Shown here: positions 50,748-58,972 of the stretch, piece by piece
Layout of the letters: every line of letters starts with the position of its first letter
Numbering within the stretch: the stretch's first letter is position 1
NCBI RefSeq assembly: GCF_004366355.1
Contig: NZ_SODV01000002.1
Span: 1,528,768-1,592,767 of the forward strand
Direction: 5' to 3'
DNA length: 64,000 bases
Origin: Dinghuibacter silviterrae
GTDB taxonomy: Bacteria > Bacteroidota > Bacteroidia > Chitinophagales > Chitinophagaceae
Made by a program: the position numbers and the translations under genes
The notes under the pieces: model-generated
Databases searched by the model: none
Told to the model about the DNA's origin: nothing
What the model saw: the letters and a program-made list of their open reading frames with translations, nothing else

Positions 50748-52852
50748 AAAGAATAATGATCCTTTGCGCCCTCGCCTGTTCGGGGGCAACCGCACAGACG
50801 ATAAAAAAAGTCGCCCCCGGTGTATGGAGTATCACTTATGGAACCCCGGAAACGTTTACGCCGTCGATGTTCAAAAAGGCACCGGTGGAATCAAACCAGA
50901 GCGCCCCGGAGCAACCACCGGTAGACATACAAGACATCCGGTTTAAAACGACGTCGAGGGGCTGCGTCCTCGAACTCCCCATGGACGACGCGGAGAAAAT
51001 ATACGGTTTCGGTCTCCAGGTGAACACCTTCCAGCAAAGGGGGCTGCGCCGCGAGATGCACGCCAGCAGCAACATCGTCGGTAACGTGGGGTTTTCCCAT
51101 GCACCCGTTCCTTTTTATGTGTCGACCAATGGGTACGGCGTCTTGATCAATTCCAGCCGGTATGTGACGTTTTATTGCGGTACCATGCAAAAGGCGGTGG
51201 ACCTGAAGGACAATACGGCCCGGGAACTGGGTTTTACCACAAAGGACCTCTACTCGCCGCACAACCGGTATTCCGACCGGATGATCGTCGAGGTACCTTC
51301 CGAAAAGGGGGTCGAGGTCCTGCTTTTTGCAGGTCCGGGTATGGACGGGGCCGTCCGCAGGTATAACCTGTACGCGGGGGGCGGTTGTCTGCCGCCGCTG
51401 TGGGGCCTTGGGATGAAATACCGGGGGAAGGGCGACTTTACAGACGAGCGCGCGGTGAACCTGGCGGGGTATTTCCGGGAGAACAACATTCCGTGTACGA
51501 CGTATGGTCTGGAGCCGGGCTGGCAGAGCAGGGCGTACTCTTGCTCGTTTGTATGGAACCAGCAGCGATTTCCCGAGCCGGCAAAGTTCATCAATAAAAT
51601 GGACAGCCTGCACTACCACCTCAACCTTTGGGAACATGCCTATACGAACCCGGTGTCTCCTTTGTTCAAACCCTTAAAGGGCAAGGCAGGTGACTATATG
51701 GTTTGGGGCGGCCTGGTACCCGATTTTGCCGACCCCAAAGCCAGGGCCATTTTCGGCGCCTACCACGACACCGCCTTTGTGCAAAAGGGGATTGCCGCCT
51801 TTAAACTCGATGAATGCGACGCCGCGGACTACAAGGACGCCGCCGCGCAATGGAGCTTCCCCGAGTTGTCGCTTTTCCCCTCCGGGATAGACGGGGAAAA
51901 GATGCACGAACTTTTTGGCCTGCTTTATCAAAAGGCCATCCTGCGCATTTTCCAAAACCAACGGACCTGGCTGGATGTACGCTCCTCCGGCGCCTTTGCC
52001 TCCCCTTATCCATCGGTACTTTACAGCGATATGTATAACAATGCCGACTACGTACGGATGATCCTGAATGCGGGCTTTTCGGGTTTGCTGTGGTCACCGG
52101 AAATCCGGGACACCCGGTCCGAGGCGGACCTGATCCGCCGGACACAAACCGGTGTTTTATCAGCCCAGCTTTGTTTCAATTCCTGGTACCTGAGCAACCC
52201 GCCCTGGTTCCAGATCGACCGCGCGAAAAACGACAATGGAGAATTCCTTCCCGACAGAAAGGAGCTGGAAAACAGGATCCGGTCTTTGTCCGAGCTGCGG
52301 ATGCGGTTGGTGCCCTATCTCTATACGGCTTTTTCAGCCTATCACTTTGACGGGGAGCCGCCGTTTCGGGCACTGGTCATGGATTACCCGTCCGACGATA
52401 CGGCCAGGACGGTAGACGATGAATACCTGATCGGTCCTTCTTTGCTGGCGGCGCCCTTTCTGGATGGCAGCAGCCACCGGAACGTCTATTTTCCCGCGGG
52501 CAACTGGTATGACTTCAACACCAACCGGAAATACGCGGGCGGGCGGTCTTACGAGCTCGATATGACCCTCGACCAGGTTCCCCTGTTTGTCCGGGAGGGG
52601 AGCATCCTGCCCCTGGCGGACCCCGTTCCCTTTATCGATGCGCAAACCGGATTCAAGATCACCTGCCGCGTCTATGGAGGACAACCGGCGGCCGGTAGCC
52701 TTTACGAGGACGATGGCGAGACGTACGGGTACGAAAAAGGTAAGTACAACCACGTCGTCCTGAAATGGGATGGGAACGCCGGACACGTCACCAGGAGCGG
52801 AAATTTTCAAGGAAGCCTGTATGAGGTGAAAAATTGGGAAAAAATCCAATAG
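50744..52852 (+). CDS. GH31-family alpha-glycosidase
   Basis: 702 residues with signal peptide (MKRIMILCALACSGATAQ). GH31 layout: N-terminal beta-sandwich (IYGFGLQVNTFQQRG), TIM barrel with nucleophile segment AFKLDECD (Asp356) and WSPEIRDT (Asp456 as likely acid/base), then beta-sandwich (VPLFVREGSILPL). The KLDE form rather than DMxE places it away from the classic alpha-glucosidases; alpha-xylosidase, alpha-galactosidase-like or other activity is possible. ATGA overlap with the lyase gene. Confidence 0.87.
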   Translation: MKRIMILCALACSGATAQTIKKVAPGVWSITYGTPETFTPSMFKKAPVESNQSAPEQPPVDIQDIRFKTTSRGCVLELPMDDAEKIYGFGLQVNTFQQRGLRREMHASSNIVGNVGFSHAPVPFYVSTNGYGVLINSSRYVTFYCGTMQKAVDLKDNTARELGFTTKDLYSPHNRYSDRMIVEVPSEKGVEVLLFAGPGMDGAVRRYNLYAGGGCLPPLWGLGMKYRGKGDFTDERAVNLAGYFRENNIPCTTYGLEPGWQSRAYSCSFVWNQQRFPEPAKFINKMDSLHYHLNLWEHAYTNPVSPLFKPLKGKAGDYMVWGGLVPDFADPKARAIFGAYHDTAFVQKGIAAFKLDECDAADYKDAAAQWSFPELSLFPSGIDGEKMHELFGLLYQKAILRIFQNQRTWLDVRSSGAFASPYPSVLYSDMYNNADYVRMILNAGFSGLLWSPEIRDTRSEADLIRRTQTGVLSAQLCFNSWYLSNPPWFQIDRAKNDNGEFLPDRKELENRIRSLSELRMRLVPYLYTAFSAYHFDGEPPFRALVMDYPSDDTARTVDDEYLIGPSLLAAPFLDGSSHRNVYFPAGNWYDFNTNRKYAGGRSYELDMTLDQVPLFVREGSILPLADPVPFIDAQTGFKITCRVYGGQPAAGSLYEDDGETYGYEKGKYNHVVLKWDGNAGHVTRSGNFQGSLYEVKNWEKIQ

Positions 52853-52889
52853 GGGTAAACGAAGGCTGGGTTGTCGTACTTCAAAAAAC

Positions 52890-55214
52890 ATGACCCGCCT
52901 GCTAGCACTCCTATTATTCATCACGGGACCCGTGTCCGCCCAAACGCTTACCCAGCGCGTCCGGGGAACCGTTACCGACCCGGTCCTTCAAAAGCCCATC
53001 CCTTCCGCTACTGTTACCCTGGTAGGGGAAAATCGTTCGGTCCTGACCGACACCAACGGTTACTTTAGCTTCTCCGGTGTGCCCCTGGGACAGCACCAGC
53101 TCCGCGTGACGCACGTTGGTTTTCGCGAAGCGAGCGACGACAATCTTGTCGTGGAAGCAGGGCGGGAAACCGTACTGACGATCACATTAGACATCCTGCC
53201 TCGCGAAGAACAGGAAGTCGTCATCAAAGCCGACCCCCGGAAGAACAAACCGCTCAATGAAATGAGCCTGGTGAGCGCCCGGACCTTTTCGGTGGAAGAG
53301 ACCCAGAAATACGCCGCCTCCGTGGAAGACCCGTTGCGCATGGCCCTAAGCTTTGCCGGTGTCATGGCCCCCATGGACGGCAACAACGACATCGTCATCC
53401 GCGGCAATTCACCCGTCGGTCTTTTGTGGCGCATGGAAGGCGTCGACATCCCCAATCCGAATCACTTTGCCAATACGGCCAGCAGCGGGGGCGGCATCTC
53501 CATCCTCAGCGCCCAGCTCCTGGCCAACTCCGACTTTCTCACCAGCGCTTTTCCCGCGGAATACGGCGACGCCCTGAGCGGTGTTTTCGACCTCCACCTC
53601 CGGAAAGGCAACGATGAGAAACATGAATTTTCACTGCAAGCGGGGTTCCTGGGCGTGGAAGCCTCGGCCGAAGGACCGATGGCCAAGGGATCTTATCTCG
53701 TCAATTACCGTTACTCCACCTTGTCCCTCTTAGGGGCGATGGGGGTGGACCTGCCCAACGGTACGATCAACTATTCGGACTTGTCCTATAATTTATTTTT
53801 TCCTACAAAAAAAGCCGGCGACTTCTCCTTATTTGGTTTTGGCGGACTCAGCACCCAGCGCACCACCCCAAAGCTAGACTCGACCCAATGGAAAAACCAG
53901 CCCGATCGTTATGCGGAGCGGTTTGACGGACCTACCGGTATGACCGGGCTTACACACACACTGCATTTTGGCGCCCGCACCAGCCTCCATTCCGTGCTGG
54001 CGTATTCCTATACCGAATCAAAGCTCACGGAAGATTATGTGGAGGACGACTATGCCTACGAGCGTGTGTACAGCGCCAATGACCAGACTCCTAAATGGAC
54101 CCTTACGTCGACGCTCAACCACCGTTTCGGGAACGGCAACATCCTCCGGGCAGGGTATAGCGCAGACCTTATTGGGTTCAACTATAACCAGCAGGCACGT
54201 AAAGACCCCGGTGCACCCCTCCTCGTGCAGGTCGACGCCAGCGGTCACGTGCAAACCGTACAGGCCTTTGCACAATGGCAGGGCCGGCCTGCGCCGCACC
54301 TGCTCGTCAACGCAGGGCTGCACTACCTGGAATTGTTGTACAATCATACCTGGGCGGTGGAACCCCGTGCGTCGCTGCAATGGGACGTCTCCCCACGAAC
54401 CAGCCTTTCACTAGGCTACGGCCTGCACAGCCAGATACAGCCTTTGGGCGTCTACTTCGGCCAGGACACCACTGCTACGGGCGCCTATTACCGGCCCAAC
54501 AGCAACCTCGGCCTTACCCGCGCCCACCACTTCGTGCTATCCTACAACCAGCGCCTGGCCCATGACCTCCATTTTAAAGCGGAGCTATACTTCCAACGCC
54601 TTTTCAATGTCCCCGTCAACGCCGCCGATACCAACACTTTTTCCACCCTTAATATCGAAAGCAGCGATTACGTGTCGGACCCATTGGTCAACAAGGGCTC
54701 CGGCCAGAACTATGGACTCGAACTCACCCTGGAAAAATACCTCAGCCACCACGTATACTACATGGTCAACGGCTCGTTGTACCAATCCCAATACCGGGCC
54801 CTCGACGGCGTGTTGCGCAACACCCGTTTTAACGGGCACTATATTGTCAACTTCACCGGCGGCAAGGACTGGGTACAGGGCACCCATACGTGGGGCGCCA
54901 ACCTCCGCACGCTTTGGGCGGGGGGCTATTGGAACACCCCCGTGGATACCCTCCAGTCCTCGCTCCAGGGCACCACGATCTACAAACAACAGCTTGCTTA
55001 TACCCAGCAAAACCCCGCCTACTTCCGGACCGACCTGCGGGTCAGTTATACCAAAAACCAAAAACACCACACCACGACCCTGTCCCTCGACCTGCAAAAC
55101 GTGACCAACCAGAAGAATGTCTATGACGTGGAATACGACCAGGTGCGGAAAAAGGTCGTCACCGTGTACCAGACGGGGTTGATACCGGTGTTGAATTATA
55201 AAATCGAATTTTAA
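52890..55214 (+). CDS. TonB-dependent receptor with carboxypeptidase-like domain
   Basis: 774 residues: signal peptide (ending VSAQ), carboxypeptidase-regulatory-like domain (VRGTVTDPVLQKPIPSATVTL, about 25-105), plug (DIVIRGNSPVGLLWRMEGVDIPN-type segment) and barrel ending LNYKIEF. It is shorter than SusC and lacks the SusC signature, so it is an ordinary receptor. It starts 37 nt after GH31, hence may end the glycan operon, and its stop overlaps that of the convergent SPASM gene. Ligand could be a glycan piece or an unrelated compound. Confidence 0.9.
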   Translation: MTRLLALLLFITGPVSAQTLTQRVRGTVTDPVLQKPIPSATVTLVGENRSVLTDTNGYFSFSGVPLGQHQLRVTHVGFREASDDNLVVEAGRETVLTITLDILPREEQEVVIKADPRKNKPLNEMSLVSARTFSVEETQKYAASVEDPLRMALSFAGVMAPMDGNNDIVIRGNSPVGLLWRMEGVDIPNPNHFANTASSGGGISILSAQLLANSDFLTSAFPAEYGDALSGVFDLHLRKGNDEKHEFSLQAGFLGVEASAEGPMAKGSYLVNYRYSTLSLLGAMGVDLPNGTINYSDLSYNLFFPTKKAGDFSLFGFGGLSTQRTTPKLDSTQWKNQPDRYAERFDGPTGMTGLTHTLHFGARTSLHSVLAYSYTESKLTEDYVEDDYAYERVYSANDQTPKWTLTSTLNHRFGNGNILRAGYSADLIGFNYNQQARKDPGAPLLVQVDASGHVQTVQAFAQWQGRPAPHLLVNAGLHYLELLYNHTWAVEPRASLQWDVSPRTSLSLGYGLHSQIQPLGVYFGQDTTATGAYYRPNSNLGLTRAHHFVLSYNQRLAHDLHFKAELYFQRLFNVPVNAADTNTFSTLNIESSDYVSDPLVNKGSGQNYGLELTLEKYLSHHVYYMVNGSLYQSQYRALDGVLRNTRFNGHYIVNFTGGKDWVQGTHTWGANLRTLWAGGYWNTPVDTLQSSLQGTTIYKQQLAYTQQNPAYFRTDLRVSYTKNQKHHTTTLSLDLQNVTNQKNVYDVEYDQVRKKVVTVYQTGLIPVLNYKIEF

Positions 55215-56218
55215 GCCCAGGTAGCGGTAAAGGGGTCATAGCTACACTTCGACGGCTTGCCCTCTGGTGAAGTATACACCCGGCAATCGGTACAGATATA
55301 CCGGAACTCGCATTGCCGGCAAACGTCGACCTGGTCCTTGGTAACGGTCCACAAATCCTGGAATCCTTCCAAGTCCAGGACGTCTAGAAAGCGGGTCTCC
55401 GAAATATGTCCGTAGGACTTTTCCATACTGGGACAGTTCTTCACCTGGCCGTGGACGTCGATGGAGATCTTTTTGTGCAGGCAGGAATTGAACCGGTGGG
55501 ATTCCAGGAAGTTTTCCAGGGTGACGTTGAAAAAGGCCGGATTGATGACCCCGCAATGCGAGGAGGACCGGATTTCCCGGGCCACGCGGGTTACCGTCAG
55601 ACCCGCCCGGTTATAATCCGTGGGGGGTGTTTCGGGACCGGAGTGCAGGGTGATCGCGTTGACGCGGGGAAAAGGACGGCAAAGGGCCAGCAGCGCCTGG
55701 TCTTCCAGCAGGGGGCTGTGCTTTAGCAATAGTTCGATATGCTCTATGGGCGTACGGTCGAAAAGGGTCAGGACGGACCCCAGAAAGGCCGGGGATGCTT
55801 CGTTGAAAATCCGTACCTGTACGGCCTTGCAGCCCACGGATACCAGTTCCTTGATGGCCTTGGACAGGTCGTACGGATCTTGGGGGTCGATGTCGAGGAT
55901 GGCGTTCGTGATGAGCTCAGGTCTTTCCCAATGGGGGTTCAGCGCGGGGAAACGGCCGGCTTCCTCCGGGGTACACTCCTGAGCATATCCCCTGGCGATG
56001 ACCTCCGCAAAATAACTTTCTATCGCCGCGTCGTGTTGACCTCCGTAGGCCGCCTTGACGTCGCCGACGGTCCGGTGCCGGTGTACGGTCAGGATCTCGT
56101 AGAGGACATTGGGGATAAACATATAGGTTTGGTAAAAGAGATCGCATATAATGCTGCGCCTTGCTCCCTTTACCGGGATACAGTTTTCGTACAAGGCGAT
56201 GACGGAGGTTTCAGTCAC
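55211..56218 (-). CDS. gwsS: Grasp-with-spasm system SPASM-domain peptide maturase
   Basis: 335 residues. The C-terminal part carries a SPASM-type cysteine set (NSCLHKK, VKNCPSM, VCRQCEFRYICTDC, SKCSYD) that would bind iron-sulfur clusters. The N-terminal two thirds look like a radical SAM relative, but I find no CxxxCxxC motif there, as expected for this family of the grasp-with-spasm peptide systems. It probably recognises or modifies the precursor together with the ATP-grasp ligase. The start lies one base after the stop of the small gene 56220-56438; all three minus-strand genes are coupled. Confidence 0.85.
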   Translation of the reverse strand: MTETSVIALYENCIPVKGARRSIICDLFYQTYMFIPNVLYEILTVHRHRTVGDVKAAYGGQHDAAIESYFAEVIARGYAQECTPEEAGRFPALNPHWERPELITNAILDIDPQDPYDLSKAIKELVSVGCKAVQVRIFNEASPAFLGSVLTLFDRTPIEHIELLLKHSPLLEDQALLALCRPFPRVNAITLHSGPETPPTDYNRAGLTVTRVAREIRSSSHCGVINPAFFNVTLENFLESHRFNSCLHKKISIDVHGQVKNCPSMEKSYGHISETRFLDVLDLEGFQDLWTVTKDQVDVCRQCEFRYICTDCRVYTSPEGKPSKCSYDPFTATWA

Positions 56219-56219
56219 G

Positions 56220-56438
56220 CTAAAAACATTTGGAGATGCGTTTATAAAAAGGCGGGCAGAAGACCTGCTCGTCGTCCGGTGAGGGCCGGGCTAAAACCCG
56301 TTTCCCCGTATTGAACTCGTCTTCTACCCGGACGTCCCTGACGGTAAAGTGCCGGTAATACGCGGGAAGCCGTTCGAAAAAAGGGTTCTTTCCATCGAGC
56401 AGGTCGTGGAACCCGGGTGGAGGTGTGTCATTGGTCAT
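56220..56438 (-). CDS. Small protein between the SPASM and ATP-grasp genes, unknown function
   Basis: 72 residues, no signal peptide or membrane helix. It overlaps the ATP-grasp stop by 11 nt and ends one base before the SPASM gene start, a spacing that argues for a real coupled gene. It contains PAYYRHFTVRDVRVEDEF and a late C-P-P-F. It could be a leader-binding or scaffold protein for the two maturases (inference from position). Not a family I recognise. Confidence 0.6.
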   Translation of the reverse strand: MTNDTPPPGFHDLLDGKNPFFERLPAYYRHFTVRDVRVEDEFNTGKRVLARPSPDDEQVFCPPFYKRISKCF

Positions 56439-57414
56439 GCGCGATCAGGTATTCAGCGATTTTTTTATCCAATTGATAATTGCAAGGATAGGAGGTCATG
56501 CCAAACTGACCCACAGGATTCACCTCCAGGAAATACAGCCGGCCTTCGGTGGACAGCATCAAATCCAGGGAGCCCGTGGAAAGCCCAAGGCGGTCCATCA
56601 ACCGCCGTATGGAGGCTTCGACCGGTTGGGGCAGGCGGTAGGGCGCCATCCGGACCGGCCGGTTCATGTCGAGGTCCCTGAAATCCATTTTCGATCCTTC
56701 CCCTGAAAAAATGGCCATCGAAAAACATTCGCCATCCAGGTAGAACGTCCGGATCTCCAGCTTCCGTTCGATCAATTGTTGAAAAAGCGTCGGGTAAAAA
56801 AAAGCGGGCAGCTTCAGCAGGTCTTCTTCGGCGATCTCCCGGGTGTAACAAAGGAACTCGAAGTCATCGCTGTTGTAAAAAGTGATCTCCGACAGGGGTT
56901 TGGATACGATCCTTCGGTTTTCCAGGAGAAAAGATTGCGCCCGTTCCCTATGGTTCGTTACGAGGGTATTGGGTATGAGCAACCCTTCCTCCACAGCCAT
57001 CGTCAGTACTTCGTGTTTGCGGACAGCTCCGGTGGCTTTCGGCGGGTCCAGCCATTGCTTGTGCCGCAGCAGGTGTAAAAAGAACTGCCCGGCGGTTTGG
57101 ATTTCGACGGAAATATGGCGCACAAGGTTCGAGGCCCATTCCTTGTTCTCGGTAAGTTCGTGAAGACCTCGGAGATAATCCCGGCTTGTCCATCTCCGGT
57201 ACCATACGATATGAATATCGGAAAGGCGAAAGCTGTAACCGCTCACGGTTAGGCCTACATCCTCCGTTCCATTCCGGTAGCCATAATCGAAGGGAGTATC
57301 CGCGTTGTAGAGAAGGGTGTCGTTTAATCTTATGTAATGCCCGCCCAGCCTGGTTATCCATTCGGAGACCCGGTTGGTGGAGTGGTCTGTGGGGCTTGAT
57401 AAGATTAGTATCAT
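56428..57414 (-). CDS. gwsG: Grasp-with-spasm system ATP-grasp peptide ligase
   Basis: 328 residues. N-terminus MILILSSPTDHSTNRVSEWI and C-terminus YFLEVNPVGQFGMTSYPCNY are characteristic of the ATP-grasp enzyme of grasp-with-spasm systems, related to the ligases that form ester or amide side-chain links in microviridin-type peptides. Metal/ATP residues are visible in SLDLMLST and FLEVNP. First gene of the minus-strand maturase set, divergent from the precursor gene with a 94-nt gap. Confidence 0.87.
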   Translation of the reverse strand: MILILSSPTDHSTNRVSEWITRLGGHYIRLNDTLLYNADTPFDYGYRNGTEDVGLTVSGYSFRLSDIHIVWYRRWTSRDYLRGLHELTENKEWASNLVRHISVEIQTAGQFFLHLLRHKQWLDPPKATGAVRKHEVLTMAVEEGLLIPNTLVTNHRERAQSFLLENRRIVSKPLSEITFYNSDDFEFLCYTREIAEEDLLKLPAFFYPTLFQQLIERKLEIRTFYLDGECFSMAIFSGEGSKMDFRDLDMNRPVRMAPYRLPQPVEASIRRLMDRLGLSTGSLDLMLSTEGRLYFLEVNPVGQFGMTSYPCNYQLDKKIAEYLIAHDQ

Positions 57415-57430
57415 ACGGGATGCTGATCGA

Positions 57431-57461
57431 TTTGAAAGTTAAAAAAAATTCTTTAAGTTCG
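57431..57461 (+). promoter_or_regulatory. Promoter of the precursor peptide gene
   Basis: TTTG at 57431-57434 as -33 element and TAAGTTCG at 57454-57461 as -7 element (one mismatch to TAnnTTTG), 19 nt between them. Transcription would start near 57468, inside the longest open frame that begins at 57464, which supports ATG 57509 as the real start. A minus-strand TAACTTTC (57434-57441) could serve the divergent ligase gene. Confidence 0.5.
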
Positions 57462-57508
57462 GAATGCCGATGCCGTTCAATGTCGAACGGAGGGTTGCAA
57501 CTAATCTT

Positions 57509-57664
57509 ATGAACACATTCGAAAATTTGTCGGACGACATTTTCAAGCCCATCCCGAAAGAGGAATTGCAAATCACCAAAGGTGGTCTCACCGAAACAGG
57601 AAACCCCACGGTCACTGCCAAGAACAGTGAGCCTGGTTTCCGGGATTTCTCCGGGAATGATTAA
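57509..57664 (+). CDS. gwsA: Grasp-with-spasm RiPP precursor peptide
   Basis: 51 residues from ATG 57509 (MNTFENLSDDIFKP). The open frame starts at 57464, but the predicted promoter would place transcription start within it. Leader: residues 1-26, ending ELQITKGG, a double-glycine site for a C39 peptidase, which is encoded 1.3 kb downstream. Core: residues 27-51, with six Thr/Ser (28, 30, 34, 36, 40, 48), one Lys (38) and five acidic residues (29, 41, 46, 51 and the Glu/Asp set), suitable for ATP-grasp side-chain linking. No cysteine. Position between divergent maturase genes and exporter fits a precursor. Confidence 0.78.
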   Translation: MNTFENLSDDIFKPIPKEELQITKGGLTETGNPTVTAKNSEPGFRDFSGND

Positions 57665-57680
57665 TCCGTTCTTGCAGGAA

Positions 57681-57722
57681 GCGGGTAGGCCAGGATTTTC
57701 TGGCTTACTCGCTCTTTTATTA
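57681..57722 (+). terminator. Stem-loop with U-rich tail after the precursor gene
   Basis: A 13-bp RNA stem (57681-57693 with 57700-57712, two G-U pairs) and a 6-nt loop are followed by TCTTTTATTA. It lies 16 nt after the precursor stop and 12 nt before the next ATG. It is likely a leaky terminator that keeps precursor mRNA in excess over the tailoring and export genes. Confidence 0.65.
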
Positions 57723-57733
57723 GTTGATGGCCT

Positions 57734-58972
57734 ATGTTGGGTAAAGCGATTTCTATAGAACATCCTTCTTTCTCCAGGGACTGGTGGAGTGCCTTCCTGG
57801 CGGAAACCGCGGACAGGACACAGTCCCTTGTCGTCCGGAATGCTCTTTCGGAAGCGGACGTGCGGCAGTTACGGGAGGAAGCGGGTTGCATCGTCCGGAA
57901 CTCGGCCCTTGCCGATACTTTCAGGACCTACATCAATGGGAAACAGGCGGACAACCGCCTGGTCGCGTCGGCACCCCCGGCAGAAGGGGAGGATATGGAC
58001 GTATGGAGAACCAGGGTTTTTGGCGCCGACAAATTCTCCCTGATCATCAACCAGTGCGAACAGTTGTCCGGTGTCGTGGCTTCATTTCTGGAGAAAGCCG
58101 TCGTCCGGCTCCAGGAGATAACGGGCTTGCCCTTGCTGGGTTACAACAGCACCGTCTTTATGGGGAACTACGGGTTTACGCCCCTGGGGATCCATCACGA
58201 CGGAACCGGCAATAACGTCTTGCATTTTCACATCGGTCCCGGGGACAAGGTGATGTACAACTGGGACGAGGACCAATACACGGCGGACATGGCATCCCGC
58301 GCTTTTGATGAGCAGCTCGCGGCCGCGGACGAATATCGTTTTAGCGCCGGAGATTTGTACTATATGCCGTGGAACAAATACCATATCGGGAATACGGAGG
58401 CTTTTTCCATCGGTATCACCTTGTGGTTTAATAATCCGACCCGGGCGTCCTATCTTAGGAAATTAAGCGACGACTTCCTGGTCCGGCTCGTCGGTGACGG
58501 GGAGGCTGTGATACACGCGGGCCAGGAGAATGGAGACCGGACGAAGCTTTTCGAACTAGCCTCCGTCTTACGGGACAACGCCCAGGACCGGAGTTTCAGG
58601 AGCCTTTTATACGACGAACACCAACGGACCATGCGCCGGCTAGCCAGCGGCGGGTATTGGTTTTCGAAAAGCCGGCCGGAAGACGACCGGGTGCTGACCA
58701 AAGAAGACCTGGACCGGGAAATCTATGTGGCCGAACCCTACCGGCTTCTTTATTTCCGCCGTGGCCGCGACCTTTACCTCTATGGACGGGGGCACGAACA
58801 GGTCCTCGACTACAGCGACGGCCTGACAGCCGCGATCGATAAGATCAATAACGAAACCACCGTATACCGGATGGGCGATTTTATACAGGACCTGTCGGCG
58901 CCCCTTTCCCAGCGACAGGCCTTCGTACTGCTCAGCGATTGGTATAGGAAAAAAATTATAGCGTTGCGATAG
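57734..58972 (+). CDS. JmjC/cupin-like protein, putative Fe(II)-dependent oxygenase for peptide tailoring
   Basis: 412 residues, no signal peptide. The centre holds GIHHDGTGNNVLHFHIGPGDKVMYNW: His154-x-Asp156 would be the first two iron ligands, and His217 in YMPWNKYHIGNTEAF the third, 61 residues later. This order and spacing fit JmjC/ROX-type 2-oxoglutarate oxygenases (YcfD-like), and the C-terminal 150 residues could be the helical/winged-helix part of that group. It starts 12 nt after the stem-loop behind the precursor gene and abuts the exporter gene, so a hydroxylation role on the peptide is plausible but inferred. It could instead be a non-catalytic cupin. Confidence 0.65.
   Translation: MLGKAISIEHPSFSRDWWSAFLAETADRTQSLVVRNALSEADVRQLREEAGCIVRNSALADTFRTYINGKQADNRLVASAPPAEGEDMDVWRTRVFGADKFSLIINQCEQLSGVVASFLEKAVVRLQEITGLPLLGYNSTVFMGNYGFTPLGIHHDGTGNNVLHFHIGPGDKVMYNWDEDQYTADMASRAFDEQLAAADEYRFSAGDLYYMPWNKYHIGNTEAFSIGITLWFNNPTRASYLRKLSDDFLVRLVGDGEAVIHAGQENGDRTKLFELASVLRDNAQDRSFRSLLYDEHQRTMRRLASGGYWFSKSRPEDDRVLTKEDLDREIYVAEPYRLLYFRRGRDLYLYGRGHEQVLDYSDGLTAAIDKINNETTVYRMGDFIQDLSAPLSQRQAFVLLSDWYRKKIIALR

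Noticed and set aside
55211-56218. Calling the SPASM protein a full radical SAM enzyme
   Set aside because: No CxxxCxxC motif is present in the N-terminal part; only the SPASM-like cysteines are seen.
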